Assembly (NCBI RefSeq): GCF_003481825.1
Contig: NZ_QULW01000001.1
Location: 1-64,000, forward strand
Direction of reading: 5' to 3'
Origin: Clostridium sp. OM02-18AC
GTDB lineage: Bacteria; Bacillota; Clostridia; Lachnospirales; Lachnospiraceae
Length of the DNA stretch: 64,000 bases
This document shows, piece by piece, positions 62,644-64,000 of the stretch (the stretch's first letter is position 1; the number at the start of each line of letters is the position of its first letter). The position numbers and the translations under genes are program-made. Below the pieces are notes generated by a model. The model ran no database searches. It saw only the letters and a program-made list of their open reading frames with translations, and was not told where the DNA came from.

Positions 62644-63288
62644 CTATGCTTCGGTGTGCTGGTCACGCAGCTTTAAGCACTGCAGGATCAGCTCTACGCA
62701 TCCGTCGATACCGAACTGGCTGCTGCTTAACATCATGTCATAGCTTTCGGATTCCCCCCAGTGGGTGTCGGCATAAAAGTCAAAGTAGCGTTTTCGCATC
62801 CGATCAACCTTCTGGAGCCGTTTTTTTGCGGTCATTTCATCCATCTGGTTTCGTTTCATGACACGTTTGAGCTTGTCATCTTCTTTGGCGTAGATGAAAA
62901 CGGACAGCATGTCGTTTCGGTCATCCAGAATGGAAGAGGCGCAGCGTCCTACGAAAACACCTCCGCCGTTTTGGGCAATATCCTGGATCGCATGACGCTC
63001 TGCGTCAAATGCCATCTGGCTTTCCGGGTAGAATGCATGAGCCATGCTGACGGTATCTGCAAACGGATTTCCGGTGAGCAGACTGCCAATCGAGAAAGGC
63101 TGCTCCTCATTCTGGCTTAAAAAGTGTTCGGTGTATCCACTTTCCTCTGCGGCTTTCCGGATGAGCAGTTTATCGTAACAGGGAACGCCTAGCTTTTCTG
63201 CAAGCTTTTCTGCGATCTCACGTCCGCCGCTGCCGTATTCACGACCGATGCAGATCAGAGGCTGTTTTAAATTCATGGAGTCTGCCAT
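62644..63288 (-). CDS. Cytidylate kinase-like protein
   Basis: A 214-residue P-loop protein of the cytidylate-kinase-like family found widely in Clostridia and Bacteroides. It starts LICIGREYGSGGREIAEKLAEKLGVPCYDKLLI (in parts), with the phosphate loop GREYGSGG, and has GVFVGRCAS near 107-118. True CMP kinases read GPSGSGK-type loops, so the substrate is not settled. AGAAGGAATT precedes the ATG. It is divergent from a LysR-type gene with symmetrical repeats between them. The 160-bp gap to the MATE gene shows nothing notable. Confidence 0.8.
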   Translation of the reverse strand: MADSMNLKQPLICIGREYGSGGREIAEKLAEKLGVPCYDKLLIRKAAEESGYTEHFLSQNEEQPFSIGSLLTGNPFADTVSMAHAFYPESQMAFDAERHAIQDIAQNGGGVFVGRCASSILDDRNDMLSVFIYAKEDDKLKRVMKRNQMDEMTAKKRLQKVDRMRKRYFDFYADTHWGESESYDMMLSSSQFGIDGCVELILQCLKLRDQHTEA

Positions 63289-63361
63289 AATAATTCCTTC
63301 TTTCGTTCTAATGATTTTCTAACCGTGCTTTATTATAACCGTGATCAAATCAGATAGATAA

Positions 63362-63400
63362 TATATAGTTCATATATTTACTATATAAAAAATATATAGT
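63362..63400. repeat. Three alternating TATATAGT repeats in a divergent regulatory region
   Basis: TATATAGT (63362-63369), its complement ACTATATA (63380-63387) and TATATAGT again (63393-63400) form two overlapping inverted repeats between the kinase-like gene and the LysR gene. They are probable operator sites for that LysR regulator. Confidence 0.6.
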
Positions 63401-63437
63401 AAGATAAAAATAGAAAAGAAGAAGAGAGGCAACATGC

Positions 63438-64000
63438 ATGGCAGCGAATTTCGAACATTATAAGATTTTTTATTACGTGGCCCGTTACGGAAGCTTTACC
63501 AAAGCCGCGGAGCTTCTGTACAGCAACCAGCCAAACATCACGCGGATTATTCGGATTCTGGAAACGGAGCTTGACTGCAGTCTGATGCGGCGCTCAAACC
63601 GGGGAATTACTTTGACAGAAGAAGGCGAACGGCTTTACCGCAGAGTGGCGGTGGCCTTCGAACAGATTGAACTGGGGGAAGAAGAGGTGCGCCAGAGTGC
63701 GGCCCTGCAGGACGGCAGCATTGTGATCGGCGCCAGCGAGACGGCACTGCACTTATATCTGATGGAGATTTTGCGGGCATTTCACGAAACCTATCCGGGA
63801 GTCCGGCTGAAAATTTACAATTATTCCACGCCAGGCGCAGCGAAAGCCTTAAAAGAGGGAATCATTGATCTGGCGGTGGTTACTGCAGCGGATCAGAAAG
63901 AATTGGAGGGAGTGGCAGACCATGTGGTTTTGGTAAAATCCTTTTATGATGTACTGATCGCGGGAAGACGGCTGGAAAGCCTTTCCCAGAAGACAAACGA
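63438..64000 (+). CDS. LysR family transcriptional regulator (3' end outside the window)
   Basis: An open frame of 187 codons running to the window edge. It starts MAANFEHYKIFYYVARYGSF with the winged helix-turn-helix (TKAAELLYSNQPNITRIIRI, about 20-40) and the beginning of an effector domain (IVIGASETALHLYLMEILRAF). GAGAGGCAAC lies before the ATG. The gene is divergent from the cytidylate-kinase-like gene and probably controls it and itself through the repeats at 63362-63400. The C-terminal third is not visible. Confidence 0.9.
   Translation, partial: MAANFEHYKIFYYVARYGSFTKAAELLYSNQPNITRIIRILETELDCSLMRRSNRGITLTEEGERLYRRVAVAFEQIELGEEEVRQSAALQDGSIVIGASETALHLYLMEILRAFHETYPGVRLKIYNYSTPGAAKALKEGIIDLAVVTAADQKELEGVADHVVLVKSFYDVLIAGRRLESLSQKTN

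Noticed and set aside
1..64000. CRISPR arrays, tRNA or rRNA genes, intact insertion sequences, prophage
   Set aside because: No regularly spaced repeats, no cloverleaf with a recognisable T arm, and no transposase or phage structural genes were found.

Overview
The window looks like a chromosomal segment of an endospore-forming, anaerobic Clostridia species, most likely Lachnospiraceae. The evidence is base composition near 50% GC, AGGAGG-type ribosome sites with several TTG/GTG starts, spoIIGA-sigE-spoIIP and a Spo0E-like gene, a one-chain glycyl-tRNA synthetase, pyruvate phosphate dikinase, and oxygen-sensitive iron-sulfur enzymes (serine dehydratase, dehydratase activase, three-subunit molybdenum hydroxylase). 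No rRNA, tRNA, CRISPR array or intact mobile element is visible.

0-3 kb: a structured non-coding stretch at the left edge, holA, a decayed Rpn-nuclease-like fragment, lgt, and a 51-residue Spo0E-like gene. 3.1-16.8 kb: a division and cell-wall cluster in the order mraZ, rsmH, ftsL, two class B penicillin-binding proteins, mraY, murD, ftsW, murA, ftsQ, ftsZ. It is preceded by a promoter and a 10-bp-periodic MraZ operator. 16.9-19.8 kb: spoIIGA-sigE-spoIIP behind a Spo0A-type promoter with a 21-bp spacer. 19.8-35.2 kb: housekeeping genes (lepA, hemW, a GHL10 glycoside hydrolase-like exoprotein, apt, a YdcF-like protein, an M16C peptidase, era, recO, a lipoprotein, glyS), ending with a fused mobA-mobB and moeA for molybdenum cofactor. 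35.2-44.7 kb: ppdK; an Hpt protein beside a GGDEF-REC-HD-GYP protein; a YfcC-type carrier; a MATE exporter; and folT under a tetrahydrofolate riboswitch.

44.7-52.6 kb is the least ordinary part. A double-cubane/2-hydroxyacyl-CoA-dehydratase-like gene is broken by two internal out-of-frame deletions. It sits ahead of an intact NitT/TauT-type ABC importer with a cysteine-rich binding lipoprotein, followed by an intact ATP-dependent dehydratase activase. Facing it is a serine-catabolic operon (sdaAB, sdaAA) whose Na+/amino-acid symporter gene is also broken by internal deletions. A divergent LysR regulator shares an intergenic region with textbook LysR operator geometry.

52.6-64 kb: LysR, a TrkH/TrkA potassium uptake pair, then a guanine-class purine riboswitch controlling guanine deaminase and a three-subunit xanthine dehydrogenase-type enzyme. 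A second MATE exporter, a cytidylate-kinase-like protein and a second LysR gene cut by the window edge follow. The molybdenum-cofactor genes at 33-35 kb plausibly serve the xanthine dehydrogenase at 57-61 kb. Together with apt and guaD this gives the window a purine salvage and catabolism theme.
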